Position numbers and translations under genes: made by a program. The notes under the pieces were generated by a model. It ran no database searches, was not told the DNA's origin, and saw only the letters and a list, made by a program, of their open reading frames with translations. Positions 32,573 to 39,248 of a DNA stretch of 39,248 nt are shown here, one piece after another. This DNA comes from Clostridia bacterium (GTDB lineage: Bacteria; Bacillota; Clostridia; Oscillospirales; CAG-272), in NCBI GenBank assembly GCA_017540175.1, contig JAFYBN010000092.1:1-39248 (forward strand), given 5' to 3'. How positions within the stretch are numbered: position 1 is the first letter of the stretch; every line of letters begins with the position of its first letter.

Positions 32573-34851
32573 AAATCACGAGCTTCAACGAGAACTGGAC
32601 GGTTTCGGCGCACGGGAAAACCGAGTCCGTCACCCTTCCGCACGACGCCATGGTCGGCACGCCCCGCACGCCGGACAGCAGAACGGGCCCCGATCTCGGC
32701 TTCTTTCAGCCCACCAGAGCCATTTATCAGAAGAAATTCACCCCGGACGGGACGGCGAAAAAGCACTTTCTGAAATTCGACGGCGTGATGGGACTGTGCG
32801 AGGTCTATCTCAACCGTCAACTGCTCGCAACCCATCCCTACGGTTATACGGCGTTCCTCTGCGATCTCACGCCCTACCTGAGAGAAGGGGAAAACGAAAT
32901 CACCGTGAGAGCCGACACCACGGCGCAGGTTTCGTCCAGGTGGTACACGGGCTGCGGCATTTACCGGGACGTTTCGCTTCTGACCTCCGGCGCGGATCAT
33001 TTCGTTCCGGACGGACTGTTTGTCAAGACCCTGCGGCTGTATGACGGCACGGCGTCGGTCGAGGTCGAGGTAAAGATCCACGCCCACGCCGATACGGGAG
33101 CCCGCCTGAATCTGACCCTCGCCGGCACAACGACGAAGAAGAGACTGCATCTCACCGCGGGCGACAACGTCTTTTCGTTCCGGATGATGCTCCGCGGAGC
33201 CGGACTGTGGACGCCGGACGATCCGGTCCTGCACACCTGCCGCGCCGAGCTTGTCACCGAGGAGGGCGGGGACGAGACGGAGGTCACCTTCGGGCTCCGC
33301 ACCGTGGAAACCGACCCCGAGCGCGGACTTCTGCTCAACGGCGAACCCGTGAAGCTCTACGGCGGCTGCATCCATCACGACAACGGCATCGTCGGCGCGG
33401 CGGCGTACCGCGCGGCGGAGCGCAGACGCGTGCGCATCCTGAAGGAAAACGGTTTCAACGCCATCCGCACCGCGCACAATCCGCCCTCGTCCGCCCTGCT
33501 TGACGCTTGCGACCGGATGGGCATGCTCGTGATCGACGAGATTTTCGACTGCTGGCGCATCGGGAAACGGGATTTCGACTACCACCTCTTCTTTGAAAGC
33601 AATTGGGAAGCCGACACCGCCTCCATGGTCCTGCGCGACCGGAATCACCCCTCGGTCATCCTTTGGTCCACCGGAAACGAGATCCCCGAAAAGAGCGGAT
33701 TGTCGGATGGCTACGTCACCGCGAAAAAGCTCGCCGACCTCATCCGCTCCTGCGATCCCACCCGCCCCGTGACGCATGCCTTCTGCACCTTCTGGGAAGA
33801 CCCGGAAATGAACAAAAAGGATGGAGAGACGCGGTATCTCGGCGCGGATGTGCTCGATTTCTGGTCGGAGCGCACCGCTCCCATCGCCGATACGCTCGAC
33901 GTCTCCGGCTATAACTATTTCTTCGACCGGCTCGACAAGGACGAGGCGCGGTTCCCCGACCGGCTCATCGCGATGACGGAATCCTTCCCGCTCGACGCCG
34001 TGAAGGGAGCGGTCCGTCTTGAAAACGATCCGCGCTTTATCGGCGAATTTGTCTGGACCGCGTGGGATTACTTTGGAGAGACCTCCATCGGACATGTGAA
34101 ATACGACGCGGAAGGCGTGCATTGGGGACTCTTCGGGCATCCCTACCACATCGCGGACTGCGGCGACTTCGATATCTGCGGCTTCCCGAGACCGCAGCTG
34201 TGCCTCCGCGAGGCGGCGTGGAATAAAAACGCCGTGCGCCTGCTCTCGTCCGATCCCGCAAAGTTCGGGCGGAAATACGCGATCTCGGCGTGGGGCTTCT
34301 ACGACGCACAGAGCACGTGGACTTATCCCGGACAAGAGGGGCAGAAAACCGAGCTCTTCATCTTCTCCCGCGCGGATGAGGTCGAGGCGTTCGTCAACGG
34401 CGTGTCCCTCGGGAAAAAGACCCCGGACGAAAACGGCACGGCGCGCTATGAGGCGGTTTACGAGCCCGGCGAGGTCCGCGCCGCGGCGTACCGAAACGGT
34501 GAGAAGGTCGGTGAGGACTGCCTCGCGACGACCGGCAAGCCCGCCTTTTTGACCCTGCGCGCGACCCGGGAGGGAGAGGGCGCGGAGATCGTCTACCTCG
34601 AAATCGAACTGCTGGACGAAAACGGACGCCTGTCCTGGACCGCGGACAGCGAGGTCAAGGTGGAAGTCACGGGAGGAGCTGTCATCGGCACGGGCACCGG
34701 CAGAAACGACGACGACCACGTTTATACCGATCCGACCTGCCGCGCGTATCACGGCCGCCTGCTCGCCGCCATCCGGCCCGAAGAGCCCGACTGCGCCGTT
34801 GTCGTGACGGCGGACGGCTTCTCGACCGGGATGCCCATCCCCCTGGAATGA
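32569..34851 (+). CDS. Glycoside hydrolase family 2 protein
   Basis: Retaining exo-glycosidase of the beta-galactosidase/beta-glucuronidase/beta-mannosidase group. The 760-aa product has no signal peptide, so it acts in the cytoplasm on imported sugars. It has the jelly-roll sugar-binding domain (1 to about 145, with FDGVMGLCEVYLNRQLL and SSRWYTGCGIYRDV), an Ig-like domain, and the TIM barrel from about 252 with GGCIHHDNGIVG and NGFNAIRTAHNPPS. The proposed acid/base is Glu371 in STGNE and the nucleophile Glu471 in MTES. C-terminal Ig-like/DUF4982-type domains follow (about 600-760). ATGA overlap with the preceding gene. The GGCIHHDNG block is common in beta-galactosidases, but substrate is uncertain. 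Confidence 0.93.
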   Translation: MKITSFNENWTVSAHGKTESVTLPHDAMVGTPRTPDSRTGPDLGFFQPTRAIYQKKFTPDGTAKKHFLKFDGVMGLCEVYLNRQLLATHPYGYTAFLCDLTPYLREGENEITVRADTTAQVSSRWYTGCGIYRDVSLLTSGADHFVPDGLFVKTLRLYDGTASVEVEVKIHAHADTGARLNLTLAGTTTKKRLHLTAGDNVFSFRMMLRGAGLWTPDDPVLHTCRAELVTEEGGDETEVTFGLRTVETDPERGLLLNGEPVKLYGGCIHHDNGIVGAAAYRAAERRRVRILKENGFNAIRTAHNPPSSALLDACDRMGMLVIDEIFDCWRIGKRDFDYHLFFESNWEADTASMVLRDRNHPSVILWSTGNEIPEKSGLSDGYVTAKKLADLIRSCDPTRPVTHAFCTFWEDPEMNKKDGETRYLGADVLDFWSERTAPIADTLDVSGYNYFFDRLDKDEARFPDRLIAMTESFPLDAVKGAVRLENDPRFIGEFVWTAWDYFGETSIGHVKYDAEGVHWGLFGHPYHIADCGDFDICGFPRPQLCLREAAWNKNAVRLLSSDPAKFGRKYAISAWGFYDAQSTWTYPGQEGQKTELFIFSRADEVEAFVNGVSLGKKTPDENGTARYEAVYEPGEVRAAAYRNGEKVGEDCLATTGKPAFLTLRATREGEGAEIVYLEIELLDENGRLSWTADSEVKVEVTGGAVIGTGTGRNDDDHVYTDPTCRAYHGRLLAAIRPEEPDCAVVVTADGFSTGMPIPLE

Positions 34852-34863
34852 GGCGGAAACGGA

Positions 34864-35403
34864 ATGACGGTTAAATCGGAACTCATGTACGAGGCGGCGG
34901 TCCGCCGCTCCCTCGCCCGCATGACGCATGAGATCATCGAACGCAACAAAGGCACCGCGCGTCTTCTGCTCGTCGGGATCAAAAGACGCGGGGTGCCGCT
35001 GGCAAAAATTCTGGCGGAGAACATCAAGCGGTTCGAGGGAGTTGACGTGCCCGTCGGGACGATCGACATCACCCTCTACCGCGACGATCTGACCGAGACC
35101 GTCGTGCTCCCCGAAGCGGCGGCGAGTTATATGCCCGTGGACGTCGCGGGGATGACCGTGGTCCTTGTGGACGACGTGATCTATACGGGACGGACGGCGC
35201 GCGCGGCGATCGAGGCGGTGTTTTCCTACGGCAGACCGGCGGCGATCCGGCTTGCCGTGCTGATCGACCGGGGACACCGGGAACTGCCCATCCGACCGGA
35301 TTTCGTCGGAAAGAACATCCCGACCTCCAAGGAAGAGATCGTTTCCGTCCGCATGCCGGAATTCGACGGCGGAATGGACGTGCGCATCCTCGAAGACCGC
35401 TGA
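34864..35403 (+). CDS. pyrR: Bifunctional pyr operon regulator / uracil phosphoribosyltransferase PyrR
   Basis: Binds pyr mRNA to cause attenuation when UMP is high and has UPRTase activity. The 179-aa product has the PRPP-binding motif VVLVDDVIYTGRT (99-111), and LLLVGIKRRGVPLAKILAENI and PVGTIDITLYRDD as in PyrR. It starts 12 nt after the glycosidase gene; the upstream sequence is GGCGGAAACGGA. No pyr biosynthesis genes or PyrR-binding loop are seen next to it, so its targets must be elsewhere. Convergent with the ybaK-type gene. Confidence 0.95.
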   Translation: MTVKSELMYEAAVRRSLARMTHEIIERNKGTARLLLVGIKRRGVPLAKILAENIKRFEGVDVPVGTIDITLYRDDLTETVVLPEAAASYMPVDVAGMTVVLVDDVIYTGRTARAAIEAVFSYGRPAAIRLAVLIDRGHRELPIRPDFVGKNIPTSKEEIVSVRMPEFDGGMDVRILEDR

Positions 35404-35420
35404 ACAAAAAGACTCAGCGG
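35397..35420. terminator. Hairpin shared by two convergent stop codons
   Basis: CCGCTGA (35397-35403) pairs with TCAGCGG (35414-35420). The arms contain the stop codons of pyrR and of the minus-strand deacylase gene. The loop has AAAAA but there is no strong T-tract, so termination is uncertain. Confidence 0.5.
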
Positions 35421-35884
35421 ATGAGATCGGCGTATTCCGCGCCGACGAGCGCGCACAGTTCGTCGGGGTTTACACAGAGCTGCACGCCCCGCTGACCGGC
35501 GCTGACGTGGATCGTTTCGAAGAGCTGCGCGCACTCGTCGATGAAGGTGGGGAACTTCTTCTTCATCCCGACGGGGGAGCATCCGCCCCGGATGTACCCG
35601 GTGAGGGGGAAGAGCTCCTTGACGTGGATCATTTCGACCCGCTTCACCCCCGCTGCCGACGCGCATTTCTTGAGATCGAGCTCGCAGGACACGGGGATGC
35701 AGAACACTTCGTGCTCCCCGCGCTCATCCCGGCAGACGAGGGTCTTGAACATCCTGTCCGGGTCGATCCCGAGCAGGTCCGCCGCGTGCGTGCCGGAGAG
35801 ATCGTCCTCATCGACCTCATATTCGCCGACCGAATAGGGGATTTGCGCGGCGTCAAGCAGCCGCATGGCGTTGGTTTTCGTCAC
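35414..35884 (-). CDS. ybaK: YbaK/EbsC-type Cys-tRNA(Pro) deacylase
   Basis: Editing protein that removes Cys from mischarged tRNA-Pro. The chosen start is GTG at 35884 because GGAGG lies 8 nt upstream on the minus strand. This gives 156 aa, the usual length, beginning TKTNAMRLLDAAQIPYSVGEYE. A GTG 33 nt further upstream is less well placed. Family features are GTHAADLLGIDPDRMFKTLV, CIPVSCELDLKKCASAAG with the active-site Lys region, and the GGCSPVGMKKKFPTFID motif. The gene appears to be alone. Confidence 0.92.
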   Translation of the reverse strand: MTKTNAMRLLDAAQIPYSVGEYEVDEDDLSGTHAADLLGIDPDRMFKTLVCRDERGEHEVFCIPVSCELDLKKCASAAGVKRVEMIHVKELFPLTGYIRGGCSPVGMKKKFPTFIDECAQLFETIHVSAGQRGVQLCVNPDELCALVGAEYADLIR

Positions 35885-36040
35885 GGTTCGCACCTCCGTT
35901 CGTCCGTTTTGATTCACCGATCCCTTGCGGGATTGTGTCGGTATTTTATCAGAATCCGCACCGGATTTCCATCGCTTCCTGTGTACGGGATGTGAACAAG
36001 CCGGGCGATTCCATGATCAAAGCATCTCGGAAGGGCTGAC

Positions 36041-37084
36041 ATGAAAGAAAAGCTGAAAATCTATTTCAAAAAATACCTGATCGACGCGATGGGGGCGATG
36101 GCGCAGGGTCTGTTCGCGTCCCTGCTCATCGGCACCATCTTCTCAACCATCGGGAAATATACGGGGATCGCGTTCTTCGGAGAGCTCAATTCCTACGCGG
36201 CGGGCGCGACCGGCATGGCGATCGGCGCGGCGGTCGCGTATTCCATGAAGGCGCATCCCCTCGTGATCTTCTCCGCCGCGACGGTCGGCGGCGCGGGTTA
36301 CGCCATCGGCATGGACGTCGAAAAGATCGGTGCGGCGGGCGAGATCTATCACGCCGCTGCCGGACCGGCGGGCGCGTTCATCGCCGTCATCATCGCCGTG
36401 GAGCTCGGGATGCTCGTCTCGAAGAAAACGCGCGTGGACATTCTCGTGACGCCCGCCGTGACCGTGCTGTCCGGCGTGCTCGCGGCGAAGCTCATCTCCC
36501 CCGGCATCGGCTGGCTGATGTACATGCTCGGGCATTTCGTCAACACGGCGACGGAATACCATCCCTTCTTCATGGGGATCGTGATTTCAGTCGTCGTCGG
36601 CATGGTCCTCACGCTCCCGATCTCATCCGCGGCGCTCTGCTCCATGATCGGCATCGCGGGGATCGCCGGAGGCGCCGCCGCGGTGGGATGCTGCTGTCAA
36701 ATGGTGGGATTTGCCGCCTGCTCGTTCCGGGAAAACCGGTGGAGCGGACTCGTTTCCCAGGGGCTCGGAACCTCGATGCTCCAGATGGGCAATATCTGCC
36801 GCCATCCGCAGATCTGGCTGCCGCCCACGCTGGCCGCAGCGATCTGCGGTCCGCTCTCGACCGTGCTGTTCAGGCTGGAATGCGAGGGCGTGGCCGCCGG
36901 CATGGGGACCTGCGGGCTCGTAGGTCCGATCGGCATTCTCGCCGCCTCCGGCATGGGCGCAGGATCGTGGCTTGGGATCGGTCTTCTGTGCGTCCTGATG
37001 CCCGCCGCGCTGTCCGTGCTCTTTACCGAGCTGATGAAGAGGCTCGGCTGGGTCCGGGACGGGTACATGAAGCTCGACGCGTGA
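36041..37084 (+). CDS. PTS IIC-like integral membrane protein (PTS_EIIC_2 type)
   Basis: The 347-aa product has about nine membrane segments. It resembles the PTS_EIIC_2 group of IIC-like permeases, with KKYLIDAMGAMAQGLFASLLIGTIF near the N-terminus, PAVTVLSGVLAAKLISPGIGWLM in the middle and GMGTCGLVGPIGILAASG toward the end. No IIA or IIB partner is encoded next to it, so it may be an orphan transporter or a sensor rather than a sugar phosphotransferase channel. AGGG lies upstream of ATG 36041. The assignment comes from topology and a few motifs. Confidence 0.75.
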   Translation: MKEKLKIYFKKYLIDAMGAMAQGLFASLLIGTIFSTIGKYTGIAFFGELNSYAAGATGMAIGAAVAYSMKAHPLVIFSAATVGGAGYAIGMDVEKIGAAGEIYHAAAGPAGAFIAVIIAVELGMLVSKKTRVDILVTPAVTVLSGVLAAKLISPGIGWLMYMLGHFVNTATEYHPFFMGIVISVVVGMVLTLPISSAALCSMIGIAGIAGGAAAVGCCCQMVGFAACSFRENRWSGLVSQGLGTSMLQMGNICRHPQIWLPPTLAAAICGPLSTVLFRLECEGVAAGMGTCGLVGPIGILAASGMGAGSWLGIGLLCVLMPAALSVLFTELMKRLGWVRDGYMKLDA

Positions 37085-37129
37085 GAACGCGGAAAACGAT
37101 CCCGCTCACTTCCGATTTGGATTTGGCCC

Positions 37130-37158
37130 TTGAAAAAAACGGGGCACTGTGGTATGAT
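37130..37158 (+). promoter_or_regulatory. Promoter of smpB
   Basis: TTGAAA (37130-37135), 17-bp spacer, TATGAT (37153-37158). Confidence 0.78.
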
Positions 37159-37186
37159 GAGAGGGACGAACAGGAAGGTGATGCGT

Positions 37187-37675
37187 ATGCAGAAGGAAAA
37201 AAAGGGAAATAAGACGATCGCGGTCAACCGGAAGGCGCGTCACGATTATTTTGTCGAGGACACCTACGAAGCGGGGATCGCGCTCTTCGGAACCGAGGTC
37301 AAAAGCGTGCGGCTCGGGCAGGTCAATCTGAAGGACTCCTACTGCCGCGTGAAAAACGGGGAGCTCTTCGCGGTCGGCGTGCACATCTCTCCTTATGAAA
37401 AGGGAAATATCTTCAACCGGGATCCCATGCGCGACAAAAAGCTCCTGATGCACAAAAAGGAAATTCTGAAACTGGGTCAGTACGTCACACGGGACAGCTA
37501 TACCCTCGTGCCGCTGTCGCTGTACTTCTCCGGCTCGAACGTCAAGATGGAGGTCGGGCTGTGCAAGGGCAAGAAGCTCTGGGACAAGCGCGAGGCGGAC
37601 GCGAAGGCGGACGCCGGGCGGGAGATCGAGCGGGTCACGAAGTCCCGCGGCAAAGCGGACCGGTACGACGACTGA
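37187..37675 (+). CDS. smpB: SsrA-binding protein SmpB
   Basis: Binds tmRNA and delivers it to stalled ribosomes for trans-translation. ATG 37187 follows GGAAGGTG; an earlier in-frame ATG lies within the promoter. The 162-aa product has KTIAVNRKARHDYFVEDTYEAGIALFGTEVKSVR, the core OB-fold, and NLKDSYCRVKNGELFAVGVHI. It ends in the basic tail with KLWDKREADAKADAGREIERV. Its partner ssrA lies 1.1 kb downstream with one gene between. Confidence 0.97.
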   Translation: MQKEKKGNKTIAVNRKARHDYFVEDTYEAGIALFGTEVKSVRLGQVNLKDSYCRVKNGELFAVGVHISPYEKGNIFNRDPMRDKKLLMHKKEILKLGQYVTRDSYTLVPLSLYFSGSNVKMEVGLCKGKKLWDKREADAKADAGREIERVTKSRGKADRYDD

Positions 37676-37699
37676 CAATCCGACGCAAAGGGGGCTCAT

Positions 37700-38530
37700 A
37701 TGGAATTCAGCGAACTGTTTCAAAAGCGCCGGTCGATCCGGCAGTACACCGGGGAGAGCATTCCCGCGGAACATATCCGCAAAATCCTCGAAGCGGGGCT
37801 CCGCGCGCCGAACGCCTGCAACGCCCAGCTCTGGCATTTCTATGTGCTGGTCGGAAAAGAGAAGATCGAAGGACTGATCCCGGACGTCTGCCGTCAGGAG
37901 TGGATCAAAAAGACCGCGTTCGTAGTCGTCATCACGGAAAACGCGGAACCTTTGAACGCCCGGTTCGGCGCGGAGAAGGGAAATCTCTTCGTCGCGGAGA
38001 ACGCGGGCGCGGCGGCGGAGAACATGTCGCTTATGGCGGCAGAGTTCGGATACGCCTCCTGCTTTGTCGGGGCGTTCGATGAGGACAAATGCCGGGAATA
38101 CGTCGGCGCGAAGCCGGAGGAAAGACCGGTGCTGATGCTTCCCGTCGGCGTGCCCGCCGCGGACGTGCCGCTGAGGGACCGCAAGCCCTTCGAGGAAGCC
38201 GTGACGATTCTCGGGGATTTCGTAGAGACGGCTCCGGAAGCAAAAAGCGACGGGCCTTTCCGGATCGAGAGCCAGTATCTTCCCGGAGCGGTGTTCGACG
38301 ACGTGGGAATGCCGAAAGCGACGATCCATAACGCCAATCTGGAAGGCGCGCGCTTCTCGGATATCAATCTCAAATCCGGCTTCTTCGGCGGGATGACGTT
38401 TGAGGGATCGTACTTCGGCAATGCGGATATGAAGAACTCGACCTTCGAGCATATCGATTTTTCCGGAGCGCATTTTGTCCGGGCCGATTTCTCAGACGCC
38501 GTTTTCGAGGACTGCAAGGGTCTGGACTGA
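37700..38530 (+). CDS. Nitroreductase domain fused to pentapeptide repeats
   Basis: The 276-aa product has two parts. Residues 1 to about 178 are an FMN-dependent nitroreductase-type domain: FQKRRSIRQYTGESIP binds FMN phosphate, LRAPNACNAQLWHFYV is the flavin block, and AENMSLMAAEFGYASCFVG follows. Residues about 193-272 read as pentapeptide repeats, with the A(N/D)LxG-type pattern in NANLEGARFSDINLKSGFF, MTFEGSYFGNADMKNSTFEH and IDFSGAHFVRADFSDAVFED, enough for three or so coils of a right-handed beta-helix. GGGGG precedes ATG 37700. The gene lies between smpB and ssrA. The reaction of the flavin part and the role of the beta-helix are unknown; I know of no standard family with this order. 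Confidence 0.85.
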   Translation: MEFSELFQKRRSIRQYTGESIPAEHIRKILEAGLRAPNACNAQLWHFYVLVGKEKIEGLIPDVCRQEWIKKTAFVVVITENAEPLNARFGAEKGNLFVAENAGAAAENMSLMAAEFGYASCFVGAFDEDKCREYVGAKPEERPVLMLPVGVPAADVPLRDRKPFEEAVTILGDFVETAPEAKSDGPFRIESQYLPGAVFDDVGMPKATIHNANLEGARFSDINLKSGFFGGMTFEGSYFGNADMKNSTFEHIDFSGAHFVRADFSDAVFEDCKGLD

Positions 38531-38690
38531 CCTGCCGGCGATTCCCGGTCCGCGCGCTTGCCTGCGAGGGCAGCGGGATGAAAATCTCCCCAAACAGACG
38601 GAGGAGACCGAGAATTGTTTCATTTTCCGGAAAAGAACGGCTTGAGCGGCATATTAAAGTTAAAGTTCGGTTAATCCTTTGCCGATCCTA

Positions 38691-38719
38691 TTGCATAGCG
38701 GAGCGGATTATGGTATAAT
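38691..38719 (+). promoter_or_regulatory. Promoter of ssrA
   Basis: TTGCAT (38691-38696), 17-bp spacer, TATAAT (38714-38719). A 5' leader of about 30 nt would be removed by RNase P. Confidence 0.85.
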
Positions 38720-38757
38720 ACTCATGCGGCGGGAAAAGTACGACCTGCCGCATCCAC

Positions 38758-39136
38758 GGGGACGTAAAGGTTTCGACGGGGATTTTGAAGTGCGATAAGC
38801 GGGTAGAGCTTGGGGTAACTCTCTAAAAGGCTCCGATTAAACAATAAACGCTAACGAAAATTTAGCAGTCGCTGCCTGACAAAGGCGGCTGTCCGTCCGG
38901 GGAGTGCCGCGGCCCCGGAATGTCCCGAACGGGAGTGCGTCCATCTGACCACGGCATCATTTCAGCGGCGAACGTGAACGGTGAGTTTGCCTTTGTAACC
39001 GTCATGCACTAAACGGCTACCGACCTGTGTACCCTGACCGCCGGGGACACGGGCGGGAAACACAAAAGACGGTCTGCACCCGGAGAAAGTCGCGCGGATG
39101 GGTTTTCGGACGCGGGTTCGACTCCCGCCGTCTCCA
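38758..39136 (+). ncRNA. ssrA: Transfer-messenger RNA (tmRNA)
   Basis: One-piece tmRNA of 379 nt. The 5' arm GGGGACG (38758-38764), followed by TAAAGGTTTCGACGGG, pairs with CGTCTCC (39129-39135) to form the acceptor, with A73 at 39136 and no encoded CCA. The T-arm GGGTTCGACTCCC is present. The tag frame reads ...INANENLAVAA followed by TGA at 38877-38879, with the LAVAA-type degron. The exact resume codon is not certain, as an upstream TAA precedes ACA at 38841. GC-rich pseudoknot segments follow. Confidence 0.96.
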
Positions 39137-39186
39137 TACGAAAAAAGGACTCCACAGGAGTCCTTTTTTCGTATGGAGACGGCGGG
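39124..39186. terminator. Long perfect hairpin terminator fused to an inverted copy of the tmRNA end
   Basis: A perfect 30-bp inverted repeat: left arm 39124-39153, 3-nt loop ACA, right arm 39157-39186. The centre, GGACTCC-ACA-GGAGTCC with flanking A-run and T-run, is a normal terminator. The outer 13 bp on the left are the tmRNA 3' end itself (CCCGCCGTCTCCA), so the right arm contains its inverted copy. Confidence 0.88.
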
Positions 39187-39248
39187 CTCGGTGAAACCGC
39201 TGGAGTTCCTTACGTTCGCCCTCGATTTCGGCTTCCCTGTACTCGGAC
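39187..39248. other. Right edge, no gene assigned
   Basis: The last 62 nt continue the region beyond the terminator. On the minus strand a frame is open from the edge through the tmRNA, but it runs through the hairpin and RNA gene and cannot be supported as a gene. Confidence 0.4.

Noticed and set aside
32527-35277. Minus-strand frame of 916 codons opposite the glycosidase and pyrR
   Set aside because: Same reason: an antisense shadow of conserved genes without a ribosome site.
38920-39248. Minus-strand open frame from the right edge through the tmRNA
   Set aside because: It reads through the terminator hairpin and the tmRNA T-arm, giving the artefact peptide RRRESNPRP. No start is visible in the window.

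Overview
The window is about 39 kb of GC-rich bacterial chromosome. It carries a sporulation-type sigma-E gene, the dgt-dnaG-rpoD order, Shine-Dalgarno sites of the AGGAGG type, many promoters of the TTGACA-17-TATAAT type, and a Na+-pumping decarboxylase gene set. Together these point to an anaerobic member of the Clostridia (Bacillota), probably uncultured. The genus cannot be told from the sequence. The encoded tRNA and tmRNA both lack a genomic CCA end.

Layout. 1-1521 holds no convincing gene. It is a mosaic of short perfect hairpins, an inverted pair of about 200 nt, a direct pair of 120 nt and copies of a 28-nt end sequence. 1522-4695 holds sigE, rpmE, hflX and a YigZ-type gene. 4791-9951 is the macromolecular-synthesis block: dGTPase-like HD hydrolase, DnaG primase and two primary sigma-70 genes in tandem. 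10260-19917 is a carbohydrate and regulator region: a substrate-binding lipoprotein, a Gfo/Idh oxidoreductase, a ROK regulator with mannose-6-phosphate isomerase, a BlaI-type repressor followed by an unknown gene with a possible nuclease motif, a TIM-barrel epimerase, an XpaC-like membrane protein and an amidohydrolase.

20147-25773 is an operon encoding a 12S-type carboxyltransferase, an OadG-like gamma subunit, a biotin carrier, the OadB-type Na+ pump, a 5S/OadA-type carboxyltransferase and an unusual winged-helix protein. This set could run as a Na+-pumping decarboxylase, as a transcarboxylase, or as both. 26015-28112 (minus) is a DivIVA-like coiled-coil protein overlapping an XRE regulator. 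28302-31664 is a GluRS-GlnRS pair, followed by tRNA-Lys. 32039-35403 holds an acetyltransferase, a family 2 glycosidase and pyrR, convergent with a ybaK-type deacylase. 36041-39136 holds a PTS IIC-like membrane protein, smpB, a nitroreductase fused to pentapeptide repeats, and ssrA (tmRNA), so the trans-translation pair brackets the fusion gene.

The items most worth a second look are the hairpin-mosaic element next to sigE, the nitroreductase-pentapeptide fusion between smpB and ssrA, the BlaI-type repressor plus unknown gene pair, the tandem rpoD genes, the divergent 12S subunit in the decarboxylase operon, and the inverted copy of the tmRNA 3' end. All functional calls come from reading the sequence; no database search was run.
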